Below, piece by piece: positions 3,900 to 5,212 of a stretch of 5,212 bases of DNA. Origin of the DNA: an uncultured Clostridia bacterium (GTDB lineage: Bacteria > Bacillota > Clostridia > Oscillospirales > Oscillospiraceae); contig CALJDB010000100.1 of the NCBI GenBank assembly GCA_938023775.1, positions 1 to 5,212 of the forward strand, in the 5' to 3' direction. Under the pieces are notes generated by a model. The model did no database searches and was not told where the DNA came from. It was given only the letters and a program-made list of their open reading frames with translations. The translations under genes and the position numbers were made by a program. The stretch's first letter is position 1. Every line of letters begins with the position of its first letter.

Positions 3900-5212
3900 T
3901 TGGAACCGGTGAATGACGTCCTGCTGGACATGCGGGACATTGAAAAATCCTACGGCAGCGTGCCGGTCCTGAAAAAGGTCAACTTTACCCTGCGCCGCGG
4001 TGAGGTCCACGCGCTCGTCGGCGAAAACGGCGCGGGCAAGAGCACGCTGATCAAGATCCTGATGGGCATCGTGCCCAAAAACGGCGGGACGGTCGTCCTC
4101 GACGGCAGGGAGCTGAAGCTGAGCTCTCCCCACGAGGCGGCGCAGAACGGGATCGCCGCCATCTTTCAGGAGCTGAGCCTCGTCCCGACGCTCACAGTGG
4201 CGGAGAACGTGTTTCTCTGCAAGGAACCGACGCGCGGCGGGCTTCTGACCGACCGCCGCCGCATGCGCGAGGAGACGCAGCGCATTCTGGACCGCTACGG
4301 CATCGACTTAAATCCTGACGAGAAGGTCGCGAAGCTCTCCATGGCGCGCAGGCAGATCGCCGAGGCGGTCAAGGCCATCGCCATCACGCCGAAGCTGCTC
4401 GTGATGGACGAGCCGACCTCCACGCTCTCCAAAGCGGAGGCGGACGCCCTGTTCCAGATCATCGGCCGGCTCCGGGAGGAGGGCACCAGCATCATCTATA
4501 TCTCCCACCGCATGGACGAGATCTTCCGCCTTGCCGACCGCATCACGGTCCTGCGCGACGGCGTGTCCGTCCTGACAGACGAGATCGCGAACCTCGACTT
4601 TGACAAGGTCGTCACCGCCATGGTCGGCCGCGAAATCAGCCACGACGATTACGCCGCGCGGCGTCACCGCGATTTTTCCGACGCGCCGGTCGTGCTGGAC
4701 GTGCGCGGTCTCGGCGACGGAAAGCGCTTTTCCGACGTCAGCTTCCGGCTCCGCCGGGGCGAGATCCTCGGCTTCGCCGGGCTCGTCGGCAGCGGGCGCA
4801 CGGAGCTGATGCAGCTGCTGTTCGGCATCGAGCGCTTTAAGACCGGGCAGGTGCTGCTTGAGGGCGAGGAGCTGAAAAACCTGACCGTGAATCGCGCCAT
4901 CGCCCGCGGCATCGCCATGGTGCCGGAGAGCCGCCAGCTTCAGGGCATCGTCGCCATCCACAGCATCGAGGACAACATCGCCCTCGCCGTGCTCGACCGC
5001 ATCAGCGACCACGGCGTGGAAAACCGGAAGAAAAAAAGCGCGCTCGCCCGCCGCTTCATCGACGAGCTGCGCATCAAGACGGAGAGCGAGCACAAAAAGC
5101 TCAGCCAGCTCTCCGGCGGCAACCAGCAGAAGGTGGTCATCGCCAAGTGGCTCGCCGCGGAGCCGAAGGTGCTCATCCTCGACGAGCCCACCGCCGGTAT
5201 CGACGTGCAGGC
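3900..5212 (+). CDS. Sugar ABC transporter ATPase, double NBD, RbsA/MglA-like (3' truncated)
   Basis: This is the cytoplasmic energising subunit of a ribose/galactose-type importer, with two fused nucleotide-binding domains. The window shows 437 of an expected ~500 residues, and the frame is open at the right edge. NBD1 has Walker A GENGAGKST (41-49, Lys47), Q-loop Gln90 in IFQELSLVPTLTVAENV, a degenerate signature LSMARRQ (146-152), Walker B LLVMDEP with Asp170/Glu171 and H-loop His203 in YISHRMDE. NBD2 has the degenerate Walker A GLVGSGRT (294-301, Arg300 in place of Lys), an intact signature LSGGNQQK (404-411) and Walker B VLILDEPTAGID (Asp428/Glu429). This asymmetry is normal for the family. 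An in-frame TGA at 3888 limits the start. TTG at 3900 gives MEPVNDVLLDMRDIEKSYG; GTG at 3909 gives MNDVLLDMRD and is the alternative. It pairs with the lipoprotein gene just upstream; the permease gene is expected next, outside the window. The transported compound is not determined. Confidence 0.93.
   Translation, partial: MEPVNDVLLDMRDIEKSYGSVPVLKKVNFTLRRGEVHALVGENGAGKSTLIKILMGIVPKNGGTVVLDGRELKLSSPHEAAQNGIAAIFQELSLVPTLTVAENVFLCKEPTRGGLLTDRRRMREETQRILDRYGIDLNPDEKVAKLSMARRQIAEAVKAIAITPKLLVMDEPTSTLSKAEADALFQIIGRLREEGTSIIYISHRMDEIFRLADRITVLRDGVSVLTDEIANLDFDKVVTAMVGREISHDDYAARRHRDFSDAPVVLDVRGLGDGKRFSDVSFRLRRGEILGFAGLVGSGRTELMQLLFGIERFKTGQVLLEGEELKNLTVNRAIARGIAMVPESRQLQGIVAIHSIEDNIALAVLDRISDHGVENRKKKSALARRFIDELRIKTESEHKKLSQLSGGNQQKVVIAKWLAAEPKVLILDEPTAGIDVQ

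Noticed and set aside
3887..3916. Nine-codon GTG frame after the ATPase ribosome binding site as a real leader peptide
   Set aside because: The start is one base from the ribosome binding site, the peptide is nondescript, and no repeat of a regulatory codon is present. It is mentioned only as part of the start-site puzzle.
4308..5093. Minus-strand open frame of 261 codons over the ATPase gene
   Set aside because: It is antisense to a gene with intact ABC motifs, and its composition marks it as a shadow frame.

Overview
The window is GC-rich and gene-dense, and all five recognisable genes lie on the + strand. The proteins resemble those of anaerobic, high-GC Clostridia of the Oscillospiraceae/Ruminococcaceae type. 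The clues are a Gram-positive style lipoprotein signal (MKKVLCIALALVMVLGLAAC), strong AAAGGAGG-type ribosome binding sites, a Firmicutes-style polar amino acid ABC ATPase and a cysteine-rich binding protein. This placement is inference from protein style, not from a marker gene.

Layout. (1) Positions 2-643 hold the 3' part of a polar amino acid ABC transporter ATPase; the window edge cuts it inside Walker A. (2) Positions 644-752 are a compact regulatory region with a 7-bp inverted repeat, a TTGCAA-N16-TATAAT promoter and a 26-bp near-palindrome centred on the -10 box. (3) Positions 753-1355 encode a 200-residue TetR/AcrR-type repressor, closed by a strong intrinsic terminator at 1377-1426. 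(4) A promoter region at about 1500-1540, with its own inverted repeat, precedes a probable operon. That operon contains a phosphoenolpyruvate-hydrolase-like TIM-barrel protein (1588-2502), a lipoprotein solute-binding protein of the sugar ABC type (2572-3792) and a double-NBD RbsA/MglA-like ATPase (3900 to the window end, still open). The intercistronic gap 3793-3899 carries two strong, slightly overlapping stem-loops, the second directly abutting the ribosome binding site of the ATPase gene.

How the genes may work together. The binding protein captures a small organic ligand, probably a sugar or sugar-like compound, outside the membrane. The RbsA-like ATPase would drive its import through a permease expected just beyond the right edge. 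The TIM-barrel protein leads this operon and is the natural candidate for an enzyme acting on the imported compound. Its family is homologous to the C-terminal domain of the tomato Tm-1 protein and commonly occurs with a UPF0261 (Tm-1-like) partner. No such partner is visible here, and the family's physiological reaction is not well established. This TIM-barrel plus sugar-ABC arrangement is the most interesting part of the window. The TetR gene sits in its own transcription unit and most clearly controls itself; nothing visible ties it firmly to either transporter.

No RNA genes, insertion sequences, CRISPR arrays or phage genes were seen.
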